From an uncultured bacterium (GTDB lineage Bacteria; Actinomycetota; Coriobacteriia; Coriobacteriales; Coriobacteriaceae), in the NCBI GenBank assembly GCA_905214525.1, contig CAJMMN010000001.1:1-64000 (forward strand): a stretch of 64,000 bases of DNA, in the 5' to 3' direction. The position numbers and the translations under genes are program-made. Positions within the stretch are counted from its first letter, which is position 1; each line of letters opens with the position of its first letter. Of the stretch, positions 33,332-42,495 are shown in pieces. Under the pieces are notes generated by a model. That model worked only from the letters and a program-made list of their open reading frames with translations, was not told the origin of the DNA and made no database searches.

Positions 33332-34885
33332 ATGGCACAGCGTCATCTTCCTGCACTCCTGATCATCATGGATGGCTGCGGCCTTGCTCCGGCTGATGGC
33401 GAGAACGCCGTCGCCGCTGCCAAGACGCCCTTCCTTGATAGCCTGTACGAGAAGTATCCTCACACCACGCTCGGTGCTTCGGGCGAGGACGTGGGCCTTC
33501 CCGACGGCCAGATGGGCAACTCCGAGGTGGGTCACCTCAACATCGGTGCCGGCCGCATCGTGTTCCAGGAGCTTTCGCGCATCAACAACGCCATCAAGGA
33601 CGGCTCCATCGCCAAGAACGAGGTCTTCGTCAAGGCTATGGACGACGTCAAGGCCGAAGGCAAGACCCTGCACCTCATGGGCCTTATGAGCCCTGGCGGT
33701 GTTCATTCTCACATGAACCACGTCGAGGCTCTGGTCAAGATGGCTGCCCAGCATGGCGTCAAGACCGTTCGCGTCCACGCCTTCATGGATGGCCGCGACG
33801 TCGACCCGCAGTCCGGTGCCGGCTACATGAGCGAGTTCTGCGCTTTCCTGGCTAAGATCTCCGAGGAGACCGGTTGCGACGCTCGCGTTGCCACCGTTTC
33901 GGGCCGCTATTGGGCCATGGACCGCGACAACCGCTGGGAGCGCATCCAGCGTGCCTACGACGTCATGGTCAACGCGTCCGATGCTGATACCGACCCCGTT
34001 GCCGGTATCAAGGCCTACTACGAGAAGGATCCGCGCGGCGACGAGTTCGTCGAGCCCTTCGCTGCCCACAACGAGGGTATCCACGAGGGCGACGCGGCCA
34101 TCTTCTTCAACTTCCGTCCCGACCGCGCCCGTCAGATGACCCGCGTGTTCACGGACAAGGAGTTCGACGGCTTTGAGCGCGAGCAGATCAAGCTCTCGCA
34201 CTTTGTGACGATGACCGAGTACGATCCGACGTTTGACGTCGAGGTCGCCTTCCCCAAGACGTTCCCCGAGAACGTTCTGGCCGACGTTATCGCCGCCAAT
34301 GGCCTGAAGCAGCTGCACACCGCCGAGACCGAGAAGTACGCCCATGTGACGTTCTTCCTCAACGGCGGCATCGAGGAGCCCAAGGAGGGCGAGGAGCGCG
34401 TGCTCGTCGCTTCCCCCAAGGTTGCTACCTACGATCTGCAGCCCGAGATGAGTGCTCCCGAGGTTACCGAGAAGCTCGTCGCCGCTATTAACGAGGATCG
34501 CGCTGATTTCTACATCGTGAACTTCGCGAACTGCGACATGGTTGGTCACACCGGCGTGTTCGACGCCGCCGTTAAGGCCGTCGAGGCTGTTGACGATGCC
34601 CTGTCCAAGGTTGTCCCGGCGATTCTCGCTAAGGGCGGCTTAGCGCTGATTACCGCTGACCATGGCAACGCCGATCACATGTTTGACGTTGCTTCCGACG
34701 GTTCCAAGCATCCGTTTACGGCCCATACCACCAACCGTGTGCCGTTCATCATCGTTAATGAGAAGGCACAGCTCACCGGTATCGAGGACGGCCGTCTCTC
34801 CGATATCGCTCCGACCATGCTCACCATGGCTGGTATTGAGCCTTCCGCCGAGATGACGGGCCGCGTGCTCGCCACCGAGGCCTAA
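33332..34885 (+). CDS. gpmI: 2,3-bisphosphoglycerate-independent phosphoglycerate mutase
   Basis: A 517-residue, manganese-dependent, cofactor-independent phosphoglycerate mutase of the alkaline phosphatase superfamily. IIMDGCGLA supplies the first metal ligand, the phospho-Ser is in GQMGNSEVGHLNIGAGR, VHAFMDGRDVDP and FNFRPDRARQM bind substrate, and ITADHGNADHM and HTTNRVPF hold metal. It closes the gap-pgk-tpiA-gpmI run; enolase is not nearby. High codon bias continues. A strong terminator follows at 34911. Confidence 0.97.
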   Translation: MAQRHLPALLIIMDGCGLAPADGENAVAAAKTPFLDSLYEKYPHTTLGASGEDVGLPDGQMGNSEVGHLNIGAGRIVFQELSRINNAIKDGSIAKNEVFVKAMDDVKAEGKTLHLMGLMSPGGVHSHMNHVEALVKMAAQHGVKTVRVHAFMDGRDVDPQSGAGYMSEFCAFLAKISEETGCDARVATVSGRYWAMDRDNRWERIQRAYDVMVNASDADTDPVAGIKAYYEKDPRGDEFVEPFAAHNEGIHEGDAAIFFNFRPDRARQMTRVFTDKEFDGFEREQIKLSHFVTMTEYDPTFDVEVAFPKTFPENVLADVIAANGLKQLHTAETEKYAHVTFFLNGGIEEPKEGEERVLVASPKVATYDLQPEMSAPEVTEKLVAAINEDRADFYIVNFANCDMVGHTGVFDAAVKAVEAVDDALSKVVPAILAKGGLALITADHGNADHMFDVASDGSKHPFTAHTTNRVPFIIVNEKAQLTGIEDGRLSDIAPTMLTMAGIEPSAEMTGRVLATEA

Positions 34886-34910
34886 TAGAAAACAAATACC
34901 GTTTTCTTAT

Positions 34911-34945
34911 AAGGGGGTTGTCCACAATCGGGCAACCCCCTTTTT
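34911..34945 (+). terminator. Terminator of the pgk-tpiA-gpmI operon
   Basis: AAGGGGGTTG at 34911-34920 pairs perfectly with CAACCCCCTT at 34933-34942, followed by a T-run. Its end touches the left end of the transposase unit. Confidence 0.9.
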
Positions 34946-35924
34946 CTGCCATTTGGGGACGGGGTAGAAATGGCAGAAATAGTTTTCCTCTAAAGCTTGA
35001 CTTTCCGTTTGCCTGTGATGGCTTGCCGCTGGCTAGTTTTCTTTCGTTGCCAACCTTGTATTAATGCCTATCTGGGTAGAGTTTGATGCAAACTATGCTT
35101 GTGGATTGTGAGGTCCAGCAATGACAAGGCAGGCCAGAGTTAAGTCCCCCTACGGCTATTACCACGTGATGATGAGAGGCTGTGGCAAGCAGTATCTATT
35201 CGAAGAGGATTATCAGCGCAGGTTTTTCTTGTCCGTAGCTGGCGAAGCATGCACGCGGTACAAGGCATCTCTGTGCGCCTGGTGCCTCATGGACAATCAC
35301 GTGCATATGCTGCTTTCTGATCACGAGGACCATATGTGGGAGATTGTCCATTACATAGGAACCCTCTATGGTCAGTTTTTCAACAGGGTGACCGGACACT
35401 GTGGCCCTGTATTTCAGGATCGCTATAAAAGTAAGCCAATCGAGTCTAACGACTATTTTATGCAAGCAATTCGCTATATTCACGATAATCCGATTGAGCT
35501 TGGTTGCCGTCCGGAATGCTACCAATGGAGCAGCTATCAAGCCTATCTTGGTGAAGGCGGCCATCTGGACCGAAGCATCCTATTTAGTCTAATCGGTGGA
35601 CAGGGAAATTTTGAATCCTTTAGCAAATCGGGCCGCAAGGATACCTATGTATTGAATACTGGTCGTTCGATGACGGTATTTGAGCAGGAGCGCAAGGCTA
35701 GGGGAGTTCTGAACGGCATGGATCCCCATAATGTTATAGGGCTTCCCGGTCCATTTGAACGTGCCGAGGCTGTTCGCAGGCTGTATGAGGCTGGCTTTAG
35801 TGAGCGACAGATTGTTCGTCTTACGGGGCTTGGACGCTGTGTCGTTCAAAATGCTGTCAAATCACTTTAATAGATGAAAATCAAGAGCTATTTCTGCCAT
35901 TTCTACCCCGTCCCCGAGTGGCAG
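34944..35924 (+). mobile_element. RAYT transposase unit with inverted REP-like ends
   Basis: A 981-bp unit holding one REP-associated tyrosine transposase gene between inverted copies of one sequence. The 28-nt segment 34955-34982 (starting GGGGACGGGGTAGAAATGG) is the exact reverse complement of 35888-35915. Each end can also fold on itself: TTCTGCCATT (34944-34953) with AATGGCAGAA (34969-34978), and CTGCCA (35894-35899) with TGGCAG (35919-35924). It lies between gpmI and secG and has lower G+C than its neighbours. Flanking target duplication is not evident, as expected for single-strand HUH transposition. Confidence 0.75.
35121..35870 (+). CDS. REP-associated tyrosine transposase (Y1/IS200-like)
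   Basis: A 249-residue HUH transposase of the RAYT group (Transposase_17). YYHVMMRGCGKQYLF at residues 13-27 is the family start, MDNHVHMLL contains the HxH metal site, RYKSKPIESNDYFMQAIRYIHDNPIE includes the catalytic Tyr region, and the tail ends with a DNA-binding-like helix (GFSERQIVRLTGLGRCVVQNAV). No Shine-Dalgarno of the strength seen elsewhere is present, only GAGGTCC, suggesting low expression. Codon use is less GC-biased than in the neighbouring glycolytic genes. It probably processes the inverted REP-like sequences on each side. Confidence 0.88.
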   Translation: MTRQARVKSPYGYYHVMMRGCGKQYLFEEDYQRRFFLSVAGEACTRYKASLCAWCLMDNHVHMLLSDHEDHMWEIVHYIGTLYGQFFNRVTGHCGPVFQDRYKSKPIESNDYFMQAIRYIHDNPIELGCRPECYQWSSYQAYLGEGGHLDRSILFSLIGGQGNFESFSKSGRKDTYVLNTGRSMTVFEQERKARGVLNGMDPHNVIGLPGPFERAEAVRRLYEAGFSERQIVRLTGLGRCVVQNAVKSL

Positions 35925-35990
35925 GTAGGGGAGAGCGGGGGATTGTGGTACAGTACTGGAGTTTAAATTGTTCTATTAAGGAGCTTATCT

Positions 35991-36245
35991 ATGGGTCCGT
36001 TCCAGATTCTTCTGTTTGTCGTTTGGGCTATCTCTGCCGTGGCGCTGACGATTCTCGTCCTGATGCACTCCGGTAAGGGTACCGGCGTTTCGGATATGAT
36101 CGCTAGCTCGCTGTATAACTCCAGCTCTGCCACGGGCGTCATGGAGCAGAACCTCGATCGCCTGACGGTAATTATGGCCGTCGTTTTTGCTGTGTGTGTC
36201 GTTCTGTGCATGTTCTTCTTCCCGCAGGGCATCGTCGGCTACTAA
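35991..36245 (+). CDS. secG: Preprotein translocase subunit SecG
   Basis: An 84-residue membrane protein, the small subunit of SecYEG. Two hydrophobic segments (residues about 3-23 and 58-78) flank the conserved loop LMHSGKGTGVSDMI, in which the HSGKG signature is typical of actinobacterial SecG. AAGGAG lies 6-7 nt before the ATG. In Gram-positive genomes secG often follows glycolytic genes, as here, apart from the inserted transposase unit. A strong terminator follows. Confidence 0.92.
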   Translation: MGPFQILLFVVWAISAVALTILVLMHSGKGTGVSDMIASSLYNSSSATGVMEQNLDRLTVIMAVVFAVCVVLCMFFFPQGIVGY

Positions 36246-36267
36246 GCATCGGCGTATATACGTTTGT

Positions 36268-36299
36268 AAAGGGTCCCGCATGTGCGGGGCCCTTTTTGT
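36268..36299 (+). terminator. Terminator after secG
   Basis: AAAGGGTCCCGCA at 36268-36280 pairs with TGCGGGGCCCTTT at 36283-36295 with one G-U, followed by a T-run. Confidence 0.88.
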
Positions 36300-36535
36300 T
36301 TACAGACTTGTAATAGAGTCAAATTATCCCCACATACTTCGCCTAACTAAAGAAATTCTCGACCGTTAACCGGAATTAGCGCCATATTGTGCATAAAATG
36401 CGCTACTGTATTGCGAAACGTTGGTCCGCACTGCATAACCAGCCATAACGGCGGACCGCGTTTGAATGGTTCGATCGGGCTGTCTCGACGTTGCCCGGCC
36501 GAATTCACTTTGTCCTATCTCATAAGGAGGATGGC
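36300..36535 (+). promoter_or_regulatory. Leader of the oligopeptide importer operon
   Basis: About 235 nt without a gene. It holds TAGCGC at 36377 and GCGCTA near 36400 as an inverted repeat around an A/T-rich spacer. A second inverted repeat, GGTCCGC (36423-36429) with GCGGACC (36451-36457), follows. AAGGAGG at 36523-36529 is the ribosome site. No confident -35/-10 pair was found. Confidence 0.4.
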
Positions 36536-38212
36536 ATGGCTGATTCTATGTTCCACCAGCCCGTTATGGGTCGTCGCGCCTTTGTTGGCGGCACCCTCGC
36601 TGCGAGCTCCATGGCTTTTCTTGCCGCGTGCGGCAAGAAGGGCGGCGACGCTTCCGGATCTGACTCCGGTTCGACGCTGAACTTCTACATCAACAACCCG
36701 GTCTGCATCGACCCCTACAACGTCCAGGAGGATCAGGGCACTCAGGTCGAGTACCAGCTCTTCGACGCTCTGACGGAGTACGACCCCGAGAAGGGTGAGA
36801 TCGTTCCGCTGGCTTGCGAGTCCTTTGAGGCTAACGACGACGCCACCGAGTTCACCTTCAAGATCAAGAAGGCCAAGTTCCATAACGGTGACGACGTTAC
36901 CTCCAAGTCCTTCAAGCTCGGTTGGGAGCGCCTGGTCAACACCAAGTCGGCCATCGCCACCGAGTATGGTCCTTCCGAGGTCTCCTATCACCTTTCCATG
37001 GTTGAGGGCTATGACGATCTGCTTGCCGGCAACGCTACCGAGCTCAGCGGTGTTACTTGCCCCGACGATGAGACCCTCGTCGTCAAGCTGTCTTCCGCTT
37101 ACGCCGACTTCCCCTTCGTCGCCTCTCACCCGGCTCTGTCCCCGGTTCCCGAGTGCGCCGAGTCCGATGTCAAGAGCTTCTACCTTGCCCCGGTCGGTAA
37201 CGGCCCGTTCATGATGGACGGTAAGTGGGAGGATGGCCAGGAGATCAACCTCAAGAAGTTTGACGATTACTATGGCGACAAGGCCAAGATCGATGGCATC
37301 CACTTCCAGGTCATCAAGGACATGGAGACCGCTTACAAGGAGTTCCAGGCCGGTAACCTCGATGTCTGCGACGTTCCCGTTGCTCAGATCGACGCCGCCA
37401 AGAAGGACCGTGGCGAGTCCAAGGACGGCTACACCATGGGTGACGGCGAGCATATGCTGCTCGGTGCCGAGCCTTCCACGTACTATCTGACCTGCAACAC
37501 CACGGCCGAGCCGTTCAATAACGCCGACCTGCGCAAGGGCATCTCCCTGGCCATCAACCGTGAGGCCATCTGCAAGACCATCTTCAAGGGTACCCGTACC
37601 CCCGCCGACGGTATTGTTCCTCCGGGAATCGCCGGCTACAAGGAGGGCGCATGGGAGTTCTGCGCCTATGACGTCGACAAGGCTAACGAGTACCTCGACA
37701 AGGTCGCTCCCGCTGGCGCTAACGGCGATCGTGGCATTAGCGTGACCCTTTCCTACAACCAGGACGGTGGTCACAAGGAGATCATGGAGTCCATCATCGG
37801 CGACCTCGCCAAGGTTGGCGTTACCGCTGTCTCCGATACCCCTGAGTGGTCTGCCCTGCTCGAGCAGTATCAGAACTTCAACTATCAGTTCGGCCGTCTG
37901 GGCTGGATCGCCGATTACCCGATCATGGACAACTTCCTGTACCCGCTGTTCCACTCCGACTCCCTCGGTGGCGACAACCGCTCCGGTTACAGCAACCCCG
38001 AGTTCGATGCCAAGGTCGACGAGGCCCGCACCACGGTTGATGACGAGGAGCGCATCGCCAAGATGCGGGAGGCCGACGCCATGGTCGCTGCTGACTGCCC
38101 GGTTATCCCGGTGATGTTCTACACGCACACCATCGCTGGCTCTGACCGCGTCAAGCATCTCTATGTTGATCCGCAGAAGCACGCCGATCTGGGTACCGCC
38201 GAGCTCGCCTAA
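36536..38212 (+). CDS. oppA: Oligopeptide-binding lipoprotein, OppA-like
   Basis: A 558-residue solute-binding lipoprotein of the SBP_bac_5 family, closest in pattern to OppA. The signal carries RR at residues 13-14 (GRRAFVGG) and the lipobox LAAC with Cys32, so Tat-type export is possible. The mature protein shows FKIKKAKFHNGDDVTSKSFK, KPLSLAINREAICK-like ISLAINREAICKTIFKG, and FGRLGWIADYPIMDNFLYPLF, a run common in peptide-binding members. ATG at 36536 follows AAGGAGG by 6 nt. It heads a five-gene opp operon and is separated from the permeases by an attenuator hairpin. Confidence 0.92.
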   Translation: MADSMFHQPVMGRRAFVGGTLAASSMAFLAACGKKGGDASGSDSGSTLNFYINNPVCIDPYNVQEDQGTQVEYQLFDALTEYDPEKGEIVPLACESFEANDDATEFTFKIKKAKFHNGDDVTSKSFKLGWERLVNTKSAIATEYGPSEVSYHLSMVEGYDDLLAGNATELSGVTCPDDETLVVKLSSAYADFPFVASHPALSPVPECAESDVKSFYLAPVGNGPFMMDGKWEDGQEINLKKFDDYYGDKAKIDGIHFQVIKDMETAYKEFQAGNLDVCDVPVAQIDAAKKDRGESKDGYTMGDGEHMLLGAEPSTYYLTCNTTAEPFNNADLRKGISLAINREAICKTIFKGTRTPADGIVPPGIAGYKEGAWEFCAYDVDKANEYLDKVAPAGANGDRGISVTLSYNQDGGHKEIMESIIGDLAKVGVTAVSDTPEWSALLEQYQNFNYQFGRLGWIADYPIMDNFLYPLFHSDSLGGDNRSGYSNPEFDAKVDEARTTVDDEERIAKMREADAMVAADCPVIPVMFYTHTIAGSDRVKHLYVDPQKHADLGTAELA

Positions 38213-38309
38213 GGGTTTTGCAGCTTCCGTGAGGGTCAAGTATTTACGTAGACCTCATGGGAAACATACAGTTCTCCCTAACCTGGGGTAAACTGGCTGA
38301 TGGTAATTT

Positions 38310-38342
38310 TGGGATGCCGGTCTGGCGATCGGCATCCCATTT
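38310..38342 (+). terminator. Attenuator hairpin between oppA and oppB
   Basis: TGGGATGCC at 38310-38318 pairs with GGCATCCCA at 38331-38339, followed by only TTTA. It resembles the arrangement after the sialate binding-protein gene. Confidence 0.6.
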
Positions 38343-38369
38343 AGGTTAATCCCTAGATAGGGGAGTGGT

Positions 38370-39407
38370 ATGGGTAAGTACATCGTTAAACGTGTGCTTC
38401 AGTTCATCCCGGTGTTTTTGGGCGTTACGCTGATTCTGTTCGCCCTCCAGAATATCGTGCCGGGAGATCCGATCAAGCTGATCGGTGGAGACAAGGCTCT
38501 GTCCCCCGAGGTGGAGCTTCAGCTTCGCGTTCGCTATCACCTGGTCCAGACGGACGAGGACGGCAACGCGATCCTTGACGAGAACGGCGACCCCGTTCAA
38601 ACGTCGCTCGTGGACCGTTACTTGTATTACATGAACGGCCTGCTTCATGGCGATCTGGGCAATTCGTACCAGCGCAAGCTGCCGGTTACGGAAATCTTTG
38701 CCCAGAAGTATCCGTATACGGTCAAACTTGCCGCGTGCGCCATCGTGCTCGAGGCAATCATGGGTATCGGTGCGGGTATCATTTCGGCGGTTAAGCGTTA
38801 TTCCTTCTGGGATATTTTGGTAACGCTCACCACGTCGATTCTCGTTGCCGTCCCGGCCTTCTGGCTCGGTATGTTGCTGCAGCTGTTCTTTGGCGTCATT
38901 CTCAAGGACGCCACGGGCGGTGCATTCTCCATGCCGATCTCGGGTGCCGGCGGTTCCAGCTCTCAGTATCAGGATTGGATGCACTATGTGCTTCCGACCA
39001 TTACGCTGGCTTCGGTTTCGACCGCTTATGCCGCCCGCATTATGCGCTCGCAGCTGCTTGACGTCATGAACCAGGATTACATCCGTACGGCAAAGGCCAA
39101 GGGTCTCTCCAATCGCGCGATCATTATCAAGCATGCGCTTAAGAATGCACTCATCCCCGTCGTTACCTATATTGGTGTCGACTTCGGCGGCATGCTTTCG
39201 GGCGCCATCCTGACCGAGACGGTCTTTAACTGGCCCGGCATCGGCTTCGAGGTCTACCGCGCCATTAGCATGCGCGACTGGCCCATCGTTATGGGCGGCG
39301 TTACGCTCATTGTTGTCGTCGTTATGGTGATCAACCTGCTCGTCGACATTAGCTATGCATTCCTCGACCCGCGCATCCGCCTTGGCGGTCCGTCGGATAA
39401 GGCCTAA
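38370..39407 (+). CDS. oppB: Oligopeptide ABC permease, OppB-like
   Basis: A 345-residue inner-membrane permease of the OppB class. MGKYIVKRVLQFIPVFLGVTLILFAL is the characteristic first helix. A periplasmic-side loop of about 60 residues follows, including the DEDGNAILDENGD tract, which is longer than in many homologues. The EAA loop is DYIRTAKAKGLSNRAIIIKHALKNALI. ATG at 38370 has GGGGAG upstream. oppC begins 14 nt after its stop. Confidence 0.93.
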   Translation: MGKYIVKRVLQFIPVFLGVTLILFALQNIVPGDPIKLIGGDKALSPEVELQLRVRYHLVQTDEDGNAILDENGDPVQTSLVDRYLYYMNGLLHGDLGNSYQRKLPVTEIFAQKYPYTVKLAACAIVLEAIMGIGAGIISAVKRYSFWDILVTLTTSILVAVPAFWLGMLLQLFFGVILKDATGGAFSMPISGAGGSSSQYQDWMHYVLPTITLASVSTAYAARIMRSQLLDVMNQDYIRTAKAKGLSNRAIIIKHALKNALIPVVTYIGVDFGGMLSGAILTETVFNWPGIGFEVYRAISMRDWPIVMGGVTLIVVVVMVINLLVDISYAFLDPRIRLGGPSDKA

Positions 39408-39421
39408 GGGAGGTACGTCTC

Positions 39422-40357
39422 ATGCAGGAAACTGATTCTCAGTCTCAGGAGCAGGCTACCGCCACCAAGGCCGCATCTGCTCCCGCCAAGTCCCGCACGC
39501 TGTGGGGCGACGCTTTTAAGCGTCTTCGTAAGAACAAGCTCGCCGTTATCGGTGTCTGCTGGATCATCATCGTTGTTGTGGTCGCCCTGACCGCCGATCT
39601 GTGGGCTAAGCCCTGGCTCGGCTCTCCTACGGCTTCTGACTCGACCACCATGGCCGAGACTTCGCTGCTGGCTCCGTGTGCCGAGCACCCGTTTGGCACC
39701 GACTCTCTTGGTCGTGACATTCTCGTCCGTGTTATCTACGGCGCGCGCGTTTCGCTTTCCGTCGGTATTATGGCCACCGCCATCTCCACGGTGATCGGTC
39801 TGGTCATGGGCGCCCTGGCCGGTTTCTATGGCGGCATCTGGGATACGATCATCATGCGCTGTGCGGACATCTTCCTGGCGTTCCCGTACGTGCTGTTCGT
39901 TGTCGCCATGATCGCCGTTATCGGCCGTGGTCTTCAGAATGTCTTTATCGCCATCGGCATTCTCGGCTGGCCTTCGATTGCGCGCGTCTTCCGATCCGCG
40001 ATCCTGACGGTCAAAGAGAACGACTATGTTGACGCCGCTCGCGCTATGGGTGCATCCGATGCGCGTATCGTTATGCGCCATATCTTCCCGAACTCCGTTG
40101 CTTCTATCGTGGTCTATGCGACCATGAACATTGGTGGCGCTATTCTGACCGAGTCCGCTCTGTCCTTCCTCGGCATGGGCGTTATCCCGCCTACGCCTTC
40201 GTGGGGCTCCATGATTCAGGACGGTCAGCAGTATCTTCTGACTGCTCCCTGGATGATGATCATGCCCGGTCTGGCAATTCTCTCGACGGTGCTCGCCTTC
40301 ACCCTACTTGGTGACGGTCTGCGCGACGCCCTCGACGTCAAGATGAAGGACGCATAA
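39422..40357 (+). CDS. oppC: Oligopeptide ABC permease, OppC-like
   Basis: A 311-residue permease, partner of OppB. After a polar N-terminal tail of about 30 residues come the first helix LAVIGVCWIIIVVVVALT, the family motif HPFGTDSLGRDILVRVIYGARVSL and the EAA loop DYVDAARAMGASDARIVMRHIFPNSV. The C-terminus LAFTLLGDGLRDALDVKMKD is typical of OppC/DppC. The start has GGGAGG 8 nt upstream. It is followed by oppD after 2 nt. Confidence 0.94.
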   Translation: MQETDSQSQEQATATKAASAPAKSRTLWGDAFKRLRKNKLAVIGVCWIIIVVVVALTADLWAKPWLGSPTASDSTTMAETSLLAPCAEHPFGTDSLGRDILVRVIYGARVSLSVGIMATAISTVIGLVMGALAGFYGGIWDTIIMRCADIFLAFPYVLFVVAMIAVIGRGLQNVFIAIGILGWPSIARVFRSAILTVKENDYVDAARAMGASDARIVMRHIFPNSVASIVVYATMNIGGAILTESALSFLGMGVIPPTPSWGSMIQDGQQYLLTAPWMMIMPGLAILSTVLAFTLLGDGLRDALDVKMKDA

Positions 40358-40359
40358 GG

Positions 40360-41451
40360 ATGAAGAAGAACAAGAACTATGTGGACCTGAAGGACCAGCC
40401 GGTTCCCGAGGGCCAGCATCTGCTCGAGGTCGATGACCTTAAGATGTATTTCCACACCGAGGATGGCGTCGTTCGCGCCGTCGACGGTGTGTCCTACACG
40501 CTCGATCGCGGTGAGACCCTGGGTGTCGTCGGTGAGTCCGGCTCTGGTAAGTCCGTGACCGCCATGACCATCATGGGCCTTATCTCGATGCCTCCGGGAA
40601 AGATTGAGGGCGGTGACGTTCGCTATCGCGGTCGTTCCATCCTCGAGATGACCGAGGAAGAGATGCAGCACATTCGCGGTAACGATATCGCGATGATCTT
40701 CCAGGATCCTATGACCTCCTTGAACCCGGTCTATAAGATCGGCAAGCAGGTGGGCGAGGGCCTTCGTCTGCACCGTGGCTACTCCAAGCAGGAGGCACTC
40801 AAGCGCGCTACTGAGCTTTTGGACCTCGTGGGTATCCCCGAGCCCGAGAAGCGCGTCAATGAATATCCGCACCAGTTCTCCGGCGGTATGCGTCAGCGTG
40901 TCATGATCGCTATGGCTCTTGCCTGCGATCCCGATATCCTGATTGCCGACGAGCCCACGACGGCTCTGGACGTTACCATTCAGGCTCAGATTATCGAGCT
41001 CATGCAGGAGATGCAGCAGAAGAACGGCAACGCCATTATCATGATTACCCATGACCTGGGCGTCGTCGCCGATATGGCCGATAAGATCATGGTTATGTAC
41101 GCCGGCCGTCCCGTCGAGTTCGGTACTGCCGAAGAGATCTTCTACGAGAGCCGTCATCCCTACACCTGGGGCCTTATCCGCTCCATCCCAGAGCAGGCTA
41201 TCGATGAGAAGAAGCCGCTGACGCCGATTCACGGCAATCCGCCCTCGCTCATGAACCTGCCCGAGGGTTGCGTGTTCTCGCCTCGTTGCCCCTATGCGAC
41301 CGATAAGTGCCGCAAGCAGCGCCCCGAGCGCGTTGTCACCGAGTCTGGTCACTACTCTGCGTGCCACTACTCCGGTGACCCCGAGTTCCTCAAGAACGCT
41401 CCTGAAACGTCCCGTACGCGCAAGGATTCCAAGAAGGGAGGCGAGGCGTAA
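40360..41451 (+). CDS. oppD: Oligopeptide ABC ATPase, OppD-like
   Basis: A 363-residue ATPase of the Opp importer. Walker A GESGSGKSVTAM lies near residue 60, the signature FSGGMRQRVMIAMAL near 178, Walker B DILIADEPTTALD and H-loop ITHDLGVVADMADK. The oligopeptide-type C-terminal tail contains the Cys-rich RCPYATDKCRKQRP, which in related ATPases binds an Fe-S cluster. The stop codon overlaps the oppF start by one base (TAATG). Confidence 0.95.
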   Translation: MKKNKNYVDLKDQPVPEGQHLLEVDDLKMYFHTEDGVVRAVDGVSYTLDRGETLGVVGESGSGKSVTAMTIMGLISMPPGKIEGGDVRYRGRSILEMTEEEMQHIRGNDIAMIFQDPMTSLNPVYKIGKQVGEGLRLHRGYSKQEALKRATELLDLVGIPEPEKRVNEYPHQFSGGMRQRVMIAMALACDPDILIADEPTTALDVTIQAQIIELMQEMQQKNGNAIIMITHDLGVVADMADKIMVMYAGRPVEFGTAEEIFYESRHPYTWGLIRSIPEQAIDEKKPLTPIHGNPPSLMNLPEGCVFSPRCPYATDKCRKQRPERVVTESGHYSACHYSGDPEFLKNAPETSRTRKDSKKGGEA

Positions 41452-42479
41452 TGGCAGATACCAACGAGCGTACTCCGCTGCTGAAGGTCGAGCACCTCTC
41501 TAAGGAGTTTCCCGCTGAGTCCGGCATGTTCGCCAAGCGCTTCTCCAAGCGTGTCGTCTCTGCTGTGAACGACATTTCGTTCGAAATCTATCCTGGCGAG
41601 ACCTTTGGTCTGGTCGGCGAGTCTGGTTGCGGTAAGTCCACCACGGGCCGTACCATCATGCGCCTCACCAAGCCGACTGCCGGTAAGGTGTTCTTCCAGG
41701 GCAAAGATGTTGCCGAGATGAGCAAGCATGAGATCAAGGACATGCGTCGTGAGATGCAGTTTATCTTCCAGGATCCTTATGCTTCGCTCAATCCTCGTAT
41801 GACCATCGGCGAGATTGTCTCTGAGCCCATGACCATTCATGGTGTGGGTACCAAGGAAGAGCGTATTGAGCGCGTCCGCGAGCTTCTCGACGTTGTCGGT
41901 CTGAACCCCGAGCACATCAACCGCTATCCGCACGAGTTCTCGGGTGGCCAGCGTCAGCGTGTCGGCATTGCCCGCGCTTTTGCGTTGAAGCCCAAGCTGA
42001 TTATCTGCGACGAGCCGGTTTCCGCTCTGGATGTGTCCATTCAGGCCCAGGTTCTGAACCTGTTGAAGGAGCTCCAGGACAAGTTCGGTACCGCATATCT
42101 GTTTATCGCCCACGACCTGTCCGTCGTGCAGCACATCTCCGATCGTGTCGCCGTTATGTATCTGGGTAAGATGGTCGAGGTTTCGGACTGGAAGACGCTC
42201 TATAGCGAGCCTCACCATCCGTACACGCAGTCGCTGCTGTCTGCCGTGCCGGTTCCCGATCCTGATATCCAGAAGACCCGCAAGCGCATCATCCTCGCTG
42301 GCGATCCGCCGTCGCCGCTGGATCCGCCGACCGGCTGCCGTTTCCACACGCGCTGCCCGATCGCGCAGGGTATCTGCTCCGAGAAGCTTCCTGAGTTTAA
42401 GGAAGTCGCACCGGGTCACTGCTGCGCCTGCCACTTCGCCGAGCCGTTCCCGATTAAGGAATCGCACATCGACCTGTAG
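41451..42479 (+). CDS. oppF: Oligopeptide ABC ATPase, OppF-like
   Basis: A 342-residue second ATPase of the Opp importer. Walker A GESGCGKSTTGRT, the Q-loop IFQDPYASLNPRMTIGEI, signature FSGGQRQRVGIARAF, Walker B LIICDEPVSALDVS and a Cys-containing C-terminal tail (FHTRCPIAQGIC, HCCACHFAEP) are clear. Its ATG is coupled to the oppD stop. It is the last gene of the operon; a set of very long hairpins follows. Confidence 0.95.
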   Translation: MADTNERTPLLKVEHLSKEFPAESGMFAKRFSKRVVSAVNDISFEIYPGETFGLVGESGCGKSTTGRTIMRLTKPTAGKVFFQGKDVAEMSKHEIKDMRREMQFIFQDPYASLNPRMTIGEIVSEPMTIHGVGTKEERIERVRELLDVVGLNPEHINRYPHEFSGGQRQRVGIARAFALKPKLIICDEPVSALDVSIQAQVLNLLKELQDKFGTAYLFIAHDLSVVQHISDRVAVMYLGKMVEVSDWKTLYSEPHHPYTQSLLSAVPVPDPDIQKTRKRIILAGDPPSPLDPPTGCRFHTRCPIAQGICSEKLPEFKEVAPGHCCACHFAEPFPIKESHIDL

Positions 42480-42495
42480 TCGGTTGTTATCGTTC

